Notes under the pieces: generated by a model
Database searches by the model: none
What the model saw: only the letters and a program-made list of their open reading frames with translations
Told to the model about the DNA's origin: nothing
DNA from: Cyathus striatus
Lineage: Eukaryota > Basidiomycota > Agaricomycetes > Agaricales > Nidulariaceae
Length of the DNA: 64,000 bases
Reading direction: 5' to 3'
Assembly: GCA_025738555.1 (NCBI GenBank)
Contig: JAOVFP010000013.1
Location: 1,240,001-1,304,000, forward strand
In this document: positions 1 through 9,716 of the stretch, in pieces
Layout: the number at the start of each line of letters is the position of its first letter
Position numbering within the stretch: the first letter of the stretch is position 1
Position numbers and translations under genes: made by a program

Positions 1-1114
1 AACTTGAATTCCAGTCAGCCGTAGATGAGACTTCAGCAGCAGTCCCAACGGCCGCCACCCCATCCGCTGTATGTACTTCGTTTCTTCGTTTTGAAAATGA
101 TCAGAAAATAACTTGAATTTCAGTCAGCCGTAGATGAGACTTCAGCACCAGTCCCAACGGCCGCCGCCTCATCCGCTGTATGTACTTCGTTTCTTCATTT
201 TGAAAATGATCAGAAAATAACTTGAATTTCAGTCAGCCGTAGATGAGACTTCAGCAGCATCCCCCGTAGAGGGTCGCAATAACGCATTGGACGCCAATGA
301 GCGACGTCAATTCAACTTCCCAGGATTCCCGTCCTTCTCTGGCCTTCCCTCTGGTGGCGCATCTGGATTTCCTGCCTTCCCCACCGGCGGGTTTGTGTTC
401 GGAGGATCTGGGTTCCCATCTTTAGGCTTTCCATTTTCGTTCCCGAGTCAGGCGGGTGGAACACCAACTGCTACCCCCTCAGCAGCAGTCCCAACGGCCG
501 CCACCCCATCCGCTGTATGTACTTCGTTTCTTGGTTTCGAAAACGATCAGAAAATAACTTGAATTCCAGTCAGCCGTAAATGAGACTTCAGCAGCAGTTC
601 CAACGGCCACCGCCCCATCCGCTGTATGTACTTCGTTTCTTCGTTTTGAAAATGATCAGAAAATAACTTGAATTCCAGTCAGCCATAAATGAGACTTCAG
701 CAGCAGTCCCAACGGCCGCCGCCCCATCCGCTGTATGTACTTCGTTTCTTTGTTTCGAAAATGATCAGGAAATAACTTGAATTCCAGTCAGCCGTAGATG
801 AGACCTCAGCAGCAGTTCCAACGGCCGCCGCCCCATCTGCTGTACGTACTTCGTTTCTTTGTTTCGAAAATGATCAGGAAATAACTTGAATTCCAGTCAG
901 CCGTAGATGAGACCTCAGCAGCAGTTCCAACGGCCGCCGCCCCATCTGCTGTACGTACTTCGTTTCTTTGTTTCGAAAATGATCAGAAAATAACTTGAAT
1001 TCCAGTCAGCCGTAGATGAGACTTCAGCAGCAGTTCCAACGGCTGCCGTCCCATCCGCTGTATGTACTTCCTTTCTTTGTTTCGAAAATGATCAGAAAAT
1101 AACTTGAATTCCAG
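1..1114 (+). repeat. 109-bp tandem repeat: one exon plus one intron per unit
   Basis: Units start at 1, 110 and 219 and, after a 337-bp modified unit, at 556, 665, 774, 883, 992 and 1101. The spacing is exactly 109 bp and the copies are nearly identical. The unit is 54 nt of exon plus 55 nt of intron, so gain or loss of whole units keeps the reading frame. The array may continue left of the window. Confidence 0.9.
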
Positions 1115-1138
1115 AGTGCCGTAGATGAGACCGACTAA
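15..1138 (+). CDS. Repeat-exon protein, 3' part (Ala/Pro/Thr/Ser-rich, mucin-like), 5' end outside the window
   Basis: Exons read as 15-68, 124-177, 233-514, 570-623, 679-732, 788-841, 897-950, 1006-1059 and 1115-1138, with TAA at 1136. Every internal intron is exactly 55 nt (GTATGT or GTACGT donor, TTCCAG or TTTCAG acceptor) and contains an in-frame TGA, so splicing is needed. All exons join in phase 0. Each 54-nt exon gives an 18-residue unit of the form SAVDETSAAVPTAA(A/T)PSA. Exon 233-514 starts as a unit but carries an insert rich in Gly, Phe and Pro (GFPSF-like motifs, about residues 30-75 of the exon). The last exon is a truncated unit ending VDETD. I do not recognise the family. Composition suggests an extracellular, O-glycosylated or structural protein, which is inference because the N-terminus is missing. 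Confidence 0.75.
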
Positions 1139-2019
1139 TGCAATACATAGTTTGCGCTTTAGAATGAGTTGATTTGGATACCCATATGTGAGTTGGCTAT
1201 ATGCGATCGATGTTCTCTTTTAGAGCCTGCTCTTACACTCTTGATAGATGGACATTTTGCTTCAGAAAACCAATTATAAAACAGTTCCTTGATTCTTGCT
1301 AGATATTGATTGTTGTTTGATGTATCCTGAGTTCATACGAATGATATCTATACTTGTTTTGCGACTTGATTTTGAGACTTCAATCAACGCAAAGGGGCCA
1401 CGACGAAGGAGGAATTAGGTGAGTATATACGGAATGCCTCTCCATTACATTTTCCCATTTACATTTGGGTATACTGGAAACAGTTGACGACTGATGCAAG
1501 GAAATGCAGAAAGAACATACCACTGCTGCCATTTAATTTTCCAGTTGACGATTGAGTTGACGAACGTTGACACGCGTTGATTAATTAGTTTGTTCCTGGG
1601 CATTGGCCGCAGTGCGTGAGGACTTCGATTTTGCAGTGTGCACTTATCGGTCGCAGACCCCCGCAAGTTTCACAAGTTAACAACAGCCGATCTAGAACAA
1701 TCATCCTGAGAGTCGAGAGAGAGCTGTACGTGCAACCGACGATATTGAATTATACAAGATTTGAATACAAAAGACTCGGAAACTCTTGAATAGCGTCGAT
1801 CCCATATGAACCCACTCTAACGACGTACTCATCCGTTCTCAAGACTACCTCCCAGCAAGCGCACAACACACACCAGAATCCGACTGTTTGGCGGAAGACG
1901 GAGAGTCGTAAACGAACTCGTTGAATTGTATCGTCTATCCGGAACCCACTCTTCTACTTGTCGGTATTTCATAATAAGGAATACATGTCCAATTAGTAGG
2001 CTCACGTGTACTATCTATA
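1139..2019. other. Intergenic, no gene seen
   Basis: AT-rich DNA between the repeat-exon gene and the 2020-3230 cassette. Only short unsupported ORFs occur, for example on the minus strand at 1445-1666. Confidence 0.5.
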
Positions 2020-2106
2020 ACATCGCACTGCACTACAGCGAGGATAAATTTGGGTTAATACATAACACAAGGTGATTGTTATTTTCTAGCATTGTGGCGC
2101 GACTAA

Positions 2107-2781
2107 ATGAATGCACTGAATCGCTTAAAGGCATTGAGCTGCTTCCCCGGACCCCAACAACCACCACTCTTTCTTCCCACTTTCGCATTATTCATTCTGG
2201 CAAAACTTGCTATTATGCCTCGCACAACTTGGACCACCTATCCGTTCGACTCGGATGCAGATGGAATTAACGCAGAACTCTATCCACATTATATATTCTG
2301 GTCCCACATCCTCTACGAATATTTTCCAGCGGAAGAATTCGAAATCGAGCAAGAACATTTTGTATCGTGTCGGCGGGGTGCAGGAGGGCCTAACGTGGCA
2401 TTCGTTATCAAATCGATAAAGTGCGGTGTGGCGTTGCTTGTCATCGTCGAACCAACCATTGACGAAGCTTCATATCTTTCTTACATGCAACACCGCCTCC
2501 ATGAGCTGCGGAGTTCAACACGTATACCGAAGCTGTATTGTGTTGTTACTGAATCGAAACGTAAGGGTATGTGTTGCTACACACTCGACACAGCAATTAA
2601 TCGCAACGACGCCGAACCATACACAACCAACATTGAGAAAGCAAAGTATTACCCCATGGAAACTTTTAGTTTAAACACTCTACATGAAGAAGGGCAGAGA
2701 AAGATTATTATTATTGTGCAGGAGATCAAGGATATGATACAGTCGAATAATATTTTTCATTCTGACTTATTAATAAATTAG
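2107..2781 (+). CDS. Conserved hypothetical protein, 224 aa, paralogue of the 45608-46255 ORF
   Basis: Single-exon ORF. The start is chosen because the paralogue on the other strand begins the same way (MNALNRLKALSCF versus MKALNCLKGLNCF). The two proteins align through most of their length, with blocks such as YIFWSHILYEYFPAE, GGPNVAFVIKS, LLVIVEPTIDE, HRLHEL, PKLYCVV and QEIKD, and both frames are open despite extensive divergence. That suggests selection on the protein. The layout (hydrophobic strand, VEPT where related families have an E-x-K, then an HRLHEL helix) loosely recalls fungal PD-(D/E)XK-like domains, but the catalytic lysine is not evident. Function is unassigned. It sits 74 bp upstream of the TTAGGG box. 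Confidence 0.6.
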   Translation: MNALNRLKALSCFPGPQQPPLFLPTFALFILAKLAIMPRTTWTTYPFDSDADGINAELYPHYIFWSHILYEYFPAEEFEIEQEHFVSCRRGAGGPNVAFVIKSIKCGVALLVIVEPTIDEASYLSYMQHRLHELRSSTRIPKLYCVVTESKRKGMCCYTLDTAINRNDAEPYTTNIEKAKYYPMETFSLNTLHEEGQRKIIIIVQEIKDMIQSNNIFHSDLLIN

Positions 2782-2854
2782 ATACTTTAATTTCTTATTA
2801 GACATTATACGAATACATGTGGAAATACCAAATCTTAGCTTGTAAAGTAAATAA

Positions 2855-2867
2855 GGTTAGGGTTAGG
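2855..2867 (+). promoter_or_regulatory. TTAGGG-type (telobox/Tbf1-like) motif
   Basis: The motif GGTTAGGGTTAGG lies about 25 bp upstream of the structured block. The inverted copy has the matching motif at 45388-45399 at a comparable distance, in more diverged flanking sequence. In yeasts, Tbf1 binds TTAGGG-type sites at snoRNA promoters. A similar role here is inference. Confidence 0.4.
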
Positions 2868-2884
2868 AAAATGAAGAGTCATAA

Positions 2885-3136
2885 AAAAAATGAGAGCCCG
2901 TTCAGCCAGAGTGGCCGAAGCGGGACAGGAAAATATTGAGACGATGCATGGGCCTAAGCCCATGCAAACCGTAAAATTTCCCTGCGGACAGGGTCGCCGT
3001 GCTATGGGCAACTTGCACGGTCCACAAACTCAGTTACTTGAAGGAGCTTGCGCCATCAAGGTAAGTATGAAGTTTAAAAGATATGGGGGTGGTCCTTTTA
3101 TACAGAACAGGAAATGCGCACGGACCATCTTTTTTC
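2885..3136 (+). ncRNA. Candidate structured, spliced RNA (copy 1)
   Basis: Three consecutive hairpins are visible: a 9-bp stem 2945-2953/2958-2966 with loop CTAA, a 5-bp stem 2980-2984/2989-2993 with loop CGGA, and a 6-bp stem 2997-3002/3015-3020. In the inverted copy the first stem has changed from a G-C to an A-T pair on both sides (positions 2950 and 2961 here), a compensatory change. A GTAAGT donor at 3061 and acceptor CAG ending at 3110 define a 50-nt intron conserved in the other copy. A T-run follows at 3130. The frame is also open as protein from ATG 2890, but copy 2 lacks that ATG and amino-acid-changing differences outnumber silent ones (about 5 to 3). The RNA class is not recognised. 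Confidence 0.35.
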
Positions 3137-3230
3137 GAGTGAGTATATGTTTGTTATTTGCTGTGTTTCGATCTTTTTTATTTGTGGCAGCATGGTGAGG
3201 CTTGAGCGGCTTGGAATGTTTATGTCGTGA

Positions 3231-4151
3231 CTCACGCATGCATGTGTAACGATGACTGAAGTACTATTCAAAATATTGGAAAATGCGAGGGGGAGATACA
3301 AAAAATACAAGTTGCGTGTGCTGGTAAATATCATCATGTTGGCTTTGAACAGGGAAGTTGTGGTCCTTGTGGTCAAGTTGTGGCTGGGAACCAATTGGGA
3401 ACCGAACTGAGCCTCGCACTTGCCTCACACTGCAGCACCGTCGGAATTGATGACGAAGCATAGCGTCGCCTGTAATATCAACCAAATGAACCGCCAGTAG
3501 TAGTGGCAGCAGTGGTAGCAGAGACTTCCTGGAACCATCGAACATCATATCTTACCGTATTCCAGTAATCACTCGCTATTATCACACCATGCTCAGTGTA
3601 GTTAATGTGATATCCCAGAGGTGATCGTAACAAGCTCAGGAGATCCACAAGACACAAGAGTAAGAGAGACGACATAGATTGATTGTTGAAAACAGACAAA
3701 GGAAGAGAGGTAAGACATAAGTACTAAGTACTAAGTACGCGAGTCAGAAAGATGCATATGTTTCGAACTAATCTATATTTAGATAATCTAAATGTCCGTT
3801 GGTTCGACGCTTCCGTTACAACATACAAGAAACGTACCTTTGACTCTTTCAAGAATGCATGAATCTGGGAAGATACTGTGATATTCGTACTTATGTATAT
3901 CATTGTTCCTATGTAGTCTCCCGAAATCAGACCTTTGTTTGGTTTCTCCCCTACCGCGATGCATATACCGCAAAGCTGTTCCCTACTTACCACCCACCTC
4001 TTACATATAGTTGTACCAAGGCCCAACATACTCCACCTTAACTTTACTTACTTATTGGCTTACCACAGTTCCCATTACACAGCAAGCAATTGTAAATCAC
4101 GAATGCTAAACCTGACCAGTTTGCTATAGGACTCTGAAACTTGCAGCAACC
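3231..4151. other. Intergenic, no supported gene
   Basis: Contains a 73-codon minus-strand ORF (3478-3699) with a hydrophobic, signal-peptide-like start, but no splice context, homologue or conserved motif supports it. Confidence 0.4.
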
Positions 4152-5356
4152 ATGCCATTAACGGTCCCTCTAGAAGTTGCGGATCTCATCCTCGATGAGG
4201 TTTCATTGCTTAGCGAAGGAAGTACCCTTGCACTAAAATCCTGCGCTTTAGCTTGCAAGGATTTCCTAGTATCGTCGCAACGCCGTATTTTCCATACAAC
4301 TGTACTCATGTATGAGGGTGACCACACCTCCGAGTCTCTCGAACAGTACCAATGCCTCAGAGATGCATTATTGTCATCCCCAGAGCTTGCATCATATGTA
4401 AAGGATTTAGAGATAGAAGGATCCAGATCGTATATTATCTTTACTGCGCAATATGACTTTCTCGCGCTTCTGAATATGCTTTAAAACCTGAAAAAGTTTG
4501 GTCTGGCTTTCTACCATTGCAACCCATGAACATGGAATGTCAAATTTTCATCCAGTCTTAGACAGGCACTGGTTGATATCTTTGCACTACCTTTCATGGA
4601 ACGTCTCTTTCTTCGTAACATGTGAGTTCCTTTTGATTCTGCTGGACAGATTGCATGTGTTCCAGCTGTTTATCGGGATATACAGATCCCCAATGGAATC
4701 TCGAATCAAGATCCAACTCACCAGTGTAATCTTAAAGAATTATTCATAAAATATCAAGATGTGATGCAACCATTTTTTGATGTTCTATCCTCAGCAGAGT
4801 GCAAACTGGAGAAGCTGGTACTCCGGCATCACATAATGGAAGACATAAAAACCTCCCGAGTGATCATGGAAAGGACATATACCACATTGACTACATTTGT
4901 GTGTCAATGCAATTACACAGGTAAAGTTCCCACATTGCTACATTATATACCAAATACTCACTGCGTTAAATAAATACATTCAGAGTATGAAGGTTACATC
5001 GACTACTCGGGCGAAGTAGCTGATCACAACTTAGACATACTTACGCGTCTTCAAAAAATACTGTCCACACTTCCGAACAGAAACCAAGTACAGGAAATTT
5101 ATATCGAAATTGATCCTGGACTGTATGGCGAATGTATTGACGAGTTGATGACCACCGAAGAAGTGCATTGGGAGCGCCTGGATGTTCTATTGTCTGGATC
5201 ACTGTTTGCGAAGTTGGGGAAGATAATTGACATTGTTTCCCTTGGTGGATACAAGCTTACGACCCTGATGAACGTGCACAGCTGTTACGTCTGAAAGAAC
5301 TTCTACCTACAATTAATGGCAAAGGACAGTTACAGCTGGATGTACTTAATCATTAA
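4152..5356 (+). pseudogene. F-box-like protein pseudogene
   Basis: The N-terminus (MPLTVPLEVADLILDEV, then a leucine/cysteine-rich segment with ALACKDFLVSSQRRIFHT) has the arrangement of basidiomycete F-box domains. The same frame continues after three in-frame stops (TAA 4482, TGA 4527, TGA 4623) through KNLKKFGL-type leucine-rich sequence. An intron fits at 4921-4983 (GTAAAG..TTCAG). Near 5250-5266 the frame shifts and coding-like sequence (DERAQLLRLKELL) runs to TAA 5354. Three stops without indels over most of the length, plus one frameshift, indicate a young pseudogene. An intact member would be a substrate adaptor of an SCF ubiquitin ligase. Confidence 0.7.
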
Positions 5357-6288
5357 TACATAGTATTACCTGATACCTGATTACTGCGTTTCCGAATGTA
5401 CCAAGTTAAATGTAAATAATGGAAGATGCTCAAGTGCTTACTTGATATTTAATAGGTAGAGCAATATGATTACAGTTAGAATTTAACTAAAATGGAGCTC
5501 TAAAACAGCATGACTCGAACGAAAGACGGCAAGTTTATATAGTACATAGTGCCCTGTAGTGCCATAATGAAAAAAACGAATAGAGAAGTCTTTCTCGAAG
5601 AATAATGTGGGACGTGATCGAGGCCCTTCACACTCACTGACTCACCAAAACCGATCAGTTGGCTTGGTCAGACCATATCTCTGCCCATACCCTGAAAATA
5701 AATGTGGAGACTGAACCGATAGAATCCAAGTGCCGGGAACCTTAATATGGAGATCCGAGAGATCCATATAAAACAACGATGATCTGGTGCTTGACTTTAG
5801 ACTTCGTGATTAACGGCATATTCTAAAGGAAACACTTAATGGAGGGGGTCGATGGCAGTCTTGAACGTCGCTCCAGACAAGTTCCTGAGGCCTGAGGCCA
5901 CTTGCTTAACCGCGCCCGCGAACTTAACCTTCGTTCGCGGCGCTGTAAGCATGATAGGCAAATAGGACTAAGGTAATAGCTTCCGCGAACTGTAGCATCA
6001 TAGTAAACTACACGACCACGAACCCTGTTTTCGACTTCACTTCATAGACATACGCAGAACGTTGAATATTGAGCAATGCTGAGCTACAAACAACCAACGG
6101 CTATAGATCAGAAGTCAGATTTGAAAAATAACAATCACAATGATCTGATGCGTGGACGAGACCGCGCGTAGACCAGTTCTCCATATTATAAGTACCCCGC
6201 ATTTTCGCTAACGCAATGGCATATTTTTCATTTTATCCGCCTTTTCATCGAGTCCCATTTTCACCTGCTTCCGACGCGCCGGAATAAA
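5357..6288. other. Intergenic, no gene seen
   Basis: AT-rich spacer between the F-box pseudogene and the first Ras-like gene. Nothing was recognised apart from the likely promoter of the latter. Confidence 0.4.
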
Positions 6289-7233
6289 ATGAATACCCAG
6301 GTACGTCCATCCCATCGTATTATGAGCACCCCAACTAACTTTCCCCTGAAGTCTCAGTCAAGTGTGAGGGAACACAAAATAGTCGTAGTCGGTAATGACG
6401 GTAAATCCAATTTATTTCGCTAGAGCATACAGGACCTCTAACTTTGTTCAATCTTAGAGGCAGGAAAATTTTCATTAACATACCGATTCACGTACGATCG
6501 CTTCGTGAACCAACGCGATCCCTTCGAAGGTTGGGCTTTAAACAATCTGCCTGTCTGATTGTACTGAAATAGTCGCTCGATAGATTCATTCCGTAAACGA
6601 TGTCTAGTTGACAAGGAGATCTCGCTCATTGACGTCGAGATACTTAAAACAGCAAGTAATGAATCATACTCGTACGTGTGTATATCTTCGTTCTATACAC
6701 CGTCTCCAATCCCTATGTAGTGTCACAGACGAGTGTATACGTTCCGGACAAGGCTACCTATTCGTCTATTCAATTGCAAATCGCTCTTCATTTGAAAGAA
6801 TACCAGAATTTCATCAACAAATCCTTAGAGTGAAACACCAAGTCGTCCCGATGGTATTAGTAGGAACAAAAAGTGACCTAGAGCATCATAGAGAAGTATC
6901 CACGGACGGTATGTGTACTTTACTAACATACTTTCGAATCTACCGATCTTATCCGTTCGATCTAAGAGGCCCGTGATCTTGCAAAACAATTCGGTTGCCC
7001 ATTCCTCGAAACCTGTTCGAAAATTGGAATCAACGTTGACGAATCATTCTGCGAACTCGTTCGAGAGATTAGAAAGCCTAAACCTGAAGTCAGTGAATCA
7101 TGAAGTTATGCCTTTGATCTTCGCTGACCCTGTATCCATTCTACAGGAACAGCTCCAAGAACAGGCAAGAAAGCGAAAGTCCTTGAACGACAAAGCAACT
7201 CCCAACTGCTTGTCGCATTGCGTCATTCTATAG
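6289..7233 (+). CDS. Divergent Ras-like GTPase A, 203 aa, CaaX box CVIL
   Basis: Exons 6289-6300, 6358-6400, 6458-6529, 6584-6671, 6721-6908, 6967-7088 and 7147-7233 (612 nt). Introns are 49-58 nt. The first exon encodes only MNTQ. The protein aligns with Ras along its length: the strand before the P-loop (HKIVVVG), a DPFEDSF effector region, TDECIRSGQGYLFVYS, the G4 motif as TKSD, and a G5-like ETCSK. It ends in an RKRK stretch, a cysteine and CVIL (prenylation, probably geranylgeranyl because of the last Leu). The P-loop is GNDEAGKF with Phe23 where Ras has Ser17. The effector Thr35 is missing and the DTAG motif is KTAS, so all three usual Mg2+/switch residues are lost. It shares exon sizes 72, 88 and 122 nt with the paralogue at 20822. 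It may be an atypical GTPase or a pseudo-GTPase. Confidence 0.8.
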
Positions 7234-9608
7234 GATATAGCTGACTGTAGACAGAGTATAACGTACTCGATGCGAGTCCGTGGAGACAGTAGACGAGTAG
7301 TCTCGCAGTTAAAGTGTAGTGGTACTTATTGTTGGGAAGAGGGGCTTGAGGGAGCAGAGGTTTCATACTATTTGGGAAAAACGTGAATGGTCACGTATTG
7401 TTATGTATACTAAAGTGTTATCGTTATTGCGGATATAGTTTACGAGCCTCAAACGAACCACCATGTCAGTAATAGAACCAACAGAGAAGCAAGATGCATC
7501 ACAGGTGTAGCAATATGACAATCGCGTATCGAGGTCGCACATGGCGAAGCCGCGATAATCCAGCATCCGATGGATAGGCCCCCGTCAGGGGGGACATAGC
7601 ACCAGGCATGAAGAGAATCTCCTGAAGTAGTAGGCAGAGCAATCCATAATGACATGAACACACGGCGCAAGGGACATAAGTATATTGAAAGGGAAAGATA
7701 CGACACTGTTCTAGCCCGACGCCAAGGGCATCATCAATCGGTCTGCGAGATTGCACTTACGTGCCGGCGCCAATAGAGAGCTACAGCACATTCATCGAGG
7801 GTAGGTATTGCATCGGCCCCACGAACCAGCCATCTAGGACACCCAACACTACGGCTTTAAGCCGCCTTCGACCGATCACACCCTTTGACCCCGCCCAGCA
7901 CAGCCCGCATCCTCTGACCTTAAAGCTCCAATCTAAGATACGCAGTACGTTCGAGGAGGCGAAAGCGACCTGAGCACAAAGAAAACAACAGCCAGCGAAA
8001 TAGCTGTAACACTGACATCGGAGGTAGAAAGTGTAACACCCAGCTCACTACGAATCAGCTGATACCATGGACCTCACCCGCCAACCGCCCGATTTGAAGC
8101 CCTCGCAGCACCCCTACCACAAAGTCAAACAATATCCAACCAAAAAGGGGCAGTACAGCCGGCGCTTAAACCCATCGAGACGCCAACTCATATAGAAGGC
8201 AGGGGCACAACACCCGGAATATGCAGCGTTCAACATCGAAGGCGACACGTGTATCATCACCCGCTCTCACACTGCACAGCTTTCCTAACGGCTTCTACTT
8301 CGTGAGGTTGAGTGACAGAGCAATAGCATAGTGGAATTTAGCATCCTGGAGCATGGTTGCAGATGCGCTATTCTGAATGCCAATGCCATTCCGCGAGATT
8401 ACCCCCCTTCAGGGTGAACAAAGCAAAGAAAGTAGGAACCAGCTACGAAATTAGCTTCCTACAACGAACGCTTGTCGTTTGCGGCGCCAGGAACACATTC
8501 CACTGACTGCAACGACGAGCACGAACAAAACATAGACCATAGGGCAGGACACAATCAAAAACGAGGTAATAACCTCGCAAACAGTGGCACGCAGACGAGG
8601 GGGCTAGCAACTCTCAGCTGTAAGGTCGAACCTACAGTGAGCCAGCCCATGCACTGCGCGTCTATGCAGATCTAACACCATCCCCCGTCGAAGGGTAAGA
8701 AGACGGCGGGTGCAGTAAGCCTGCGCCAGCGTTAGCATCGCATGGTAGACCAAAAGAGGAGGCGAAACGGGAGGCTAGCATGGTCGACGCCAATCACATA
8801 GAAAGACGAGGTGGACCACGAAGTACCACGAGCCAGCCATATCGCAATAGCAGGTTCATGAATTCGCCCCTTTTCCCTCTCCTCTCTAAAAACAGCATAT
8901 ATCCATCAGGAAAATGACAAGGCAGGGAGAGGTAACGACCTCCATACGTCTCGCTCGCTCCTCCTTCGAATAAGATGAAAAGCTGTGTTCAATCTACAGC
9001 GGCAGCGCAAGGCACCAGGGTTCGACGGTGTCCTAGTTGGTCTTGCATGCTCTCCCCTTTCCAATATCGAAAGGGGGACATGGCACGGTAGGCAAGCCGC
9101 AAGGGGAGGTGGTGGCTGGCAAACATCGTTGTTGAACGATGAAAAATGCGAGATATGGCACCACAGTGAAGGGTTAGGGCACCAACGACCCCTTCCACGC
9201 CTCTAAACGGTTGCAACCCACGTCGCAGCATCGCCGATGGTGTAGCAGTCTTCCTCTCTTCCCCTCCCTTGCCTCCCTTGCCTCCACCCAAATGAAACAT
9301 GGAACTTACCTTTCTCCGGTATATCTTCACAGTCCACACACCCAAGGTGGACATCGCAGACAGTGCTGCCTCTTCTGCTAAGGAATGTTCCCAAGAGACC
9401 ACAATGACGATTTGATGATTTTAAGGCGTCGAGCAGTTAGCTACTGATAAGCCTATTGCAAAGAGTTGACGGCGAGGAAATATAACAATACTCATGGAAA
9501 GCACATGGGAGCAACATGGGAGCGCCTTGGGAGCGTCTGAACTTGGTCTGAACTCGGGGAGAGGATTCCATGTTGAGCTGTAGCCTTCGGAATAATTAAC
9601 TACAAATA
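7234..9608. other. Intergenic, no supported gene
   Basis: Mixed-composition DNA with short overlapping ORFs on both strands (for example 7449-7756 minus and 8989-9402 minus) but no recognisable domain, splice pattern or repeat. It could be decayed transposon. Confidence 0.4.
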
Positions 9609-9716
9609 ATTCCCACTACCTTTTAAGGTAGTTGGGTATTAGGGACCTTTGGCCACCGGATATGGTAATTTGAGGATCTTGGATAAGATCTCAACCTGAT
9701 TGGCTGGAGTCGTTTT
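9609..9716 (+). repeat. Dispersed repeat, copy A (copy B at 36782-36890)
   Basis: About 105 bp nearly identical to copy B, starting TTCCCACTACC, containing the palindrome CTACCTTTTAAGGTAG and ending near GATTGGCTG. Beyond this the flanks share only loose pyrimidine-rich similarity. It may be a retroelement end. No second terminal repeat was found. Confidence 0.7.

Larger units (their letters stand above)
2020..3230 (+). repeat. Duplicated cassette, copy 1 (inverted copy at 45015-46345)
   Basis: Similarity to the reverse complement of 45015-46345 begins near the shared ATCGCACTGC at 2023 and ends near the shared TTGAGCGGCTTGGAAT at about 3203-3218. It covers an ORF (2107-2781), a TTAGGG-type box (2855-2867) and a strongly conserved block with hairpins and a 50-nt intron (2890-3136). 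No terminal inverted repeats or target duplications were found, so it may be a segmental duplication or a mobile unit. Confidence 0.75.

Noticed and set aside
1..1114. Regularly spaced direct repeats as a CRISPR array
   Set aside because: The full 109-bp period is conserved with no variable spacers, and it contains eukaryotic splice sites and a continuous exon frame.
2855..2867. TTAGGG repeats as a telomere or subtelomere mark
   Set aside because: Only two units, repeated in the same context in the inverted cassette, and genes lie on both sides.
3125..3136. T-run as a Pol III terminator of the structured RNA
   Set aside because: The run is only 5-6 T in the two copies and lies beyond a spliced intron, which fits Pol II transcription better; left undecided.
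2890..3198. 102-codon ORF as a normal protein gene
   Set aside because: It reads through a conserved intron, its ATG is absent in the second copy, and most differences between the copies change amino acids.
4622..4649. GTGAGT..CAG as an intron rescuing the F-box frame
   Set aside because: It would be only 28 nt and does not restore the downstream frame.
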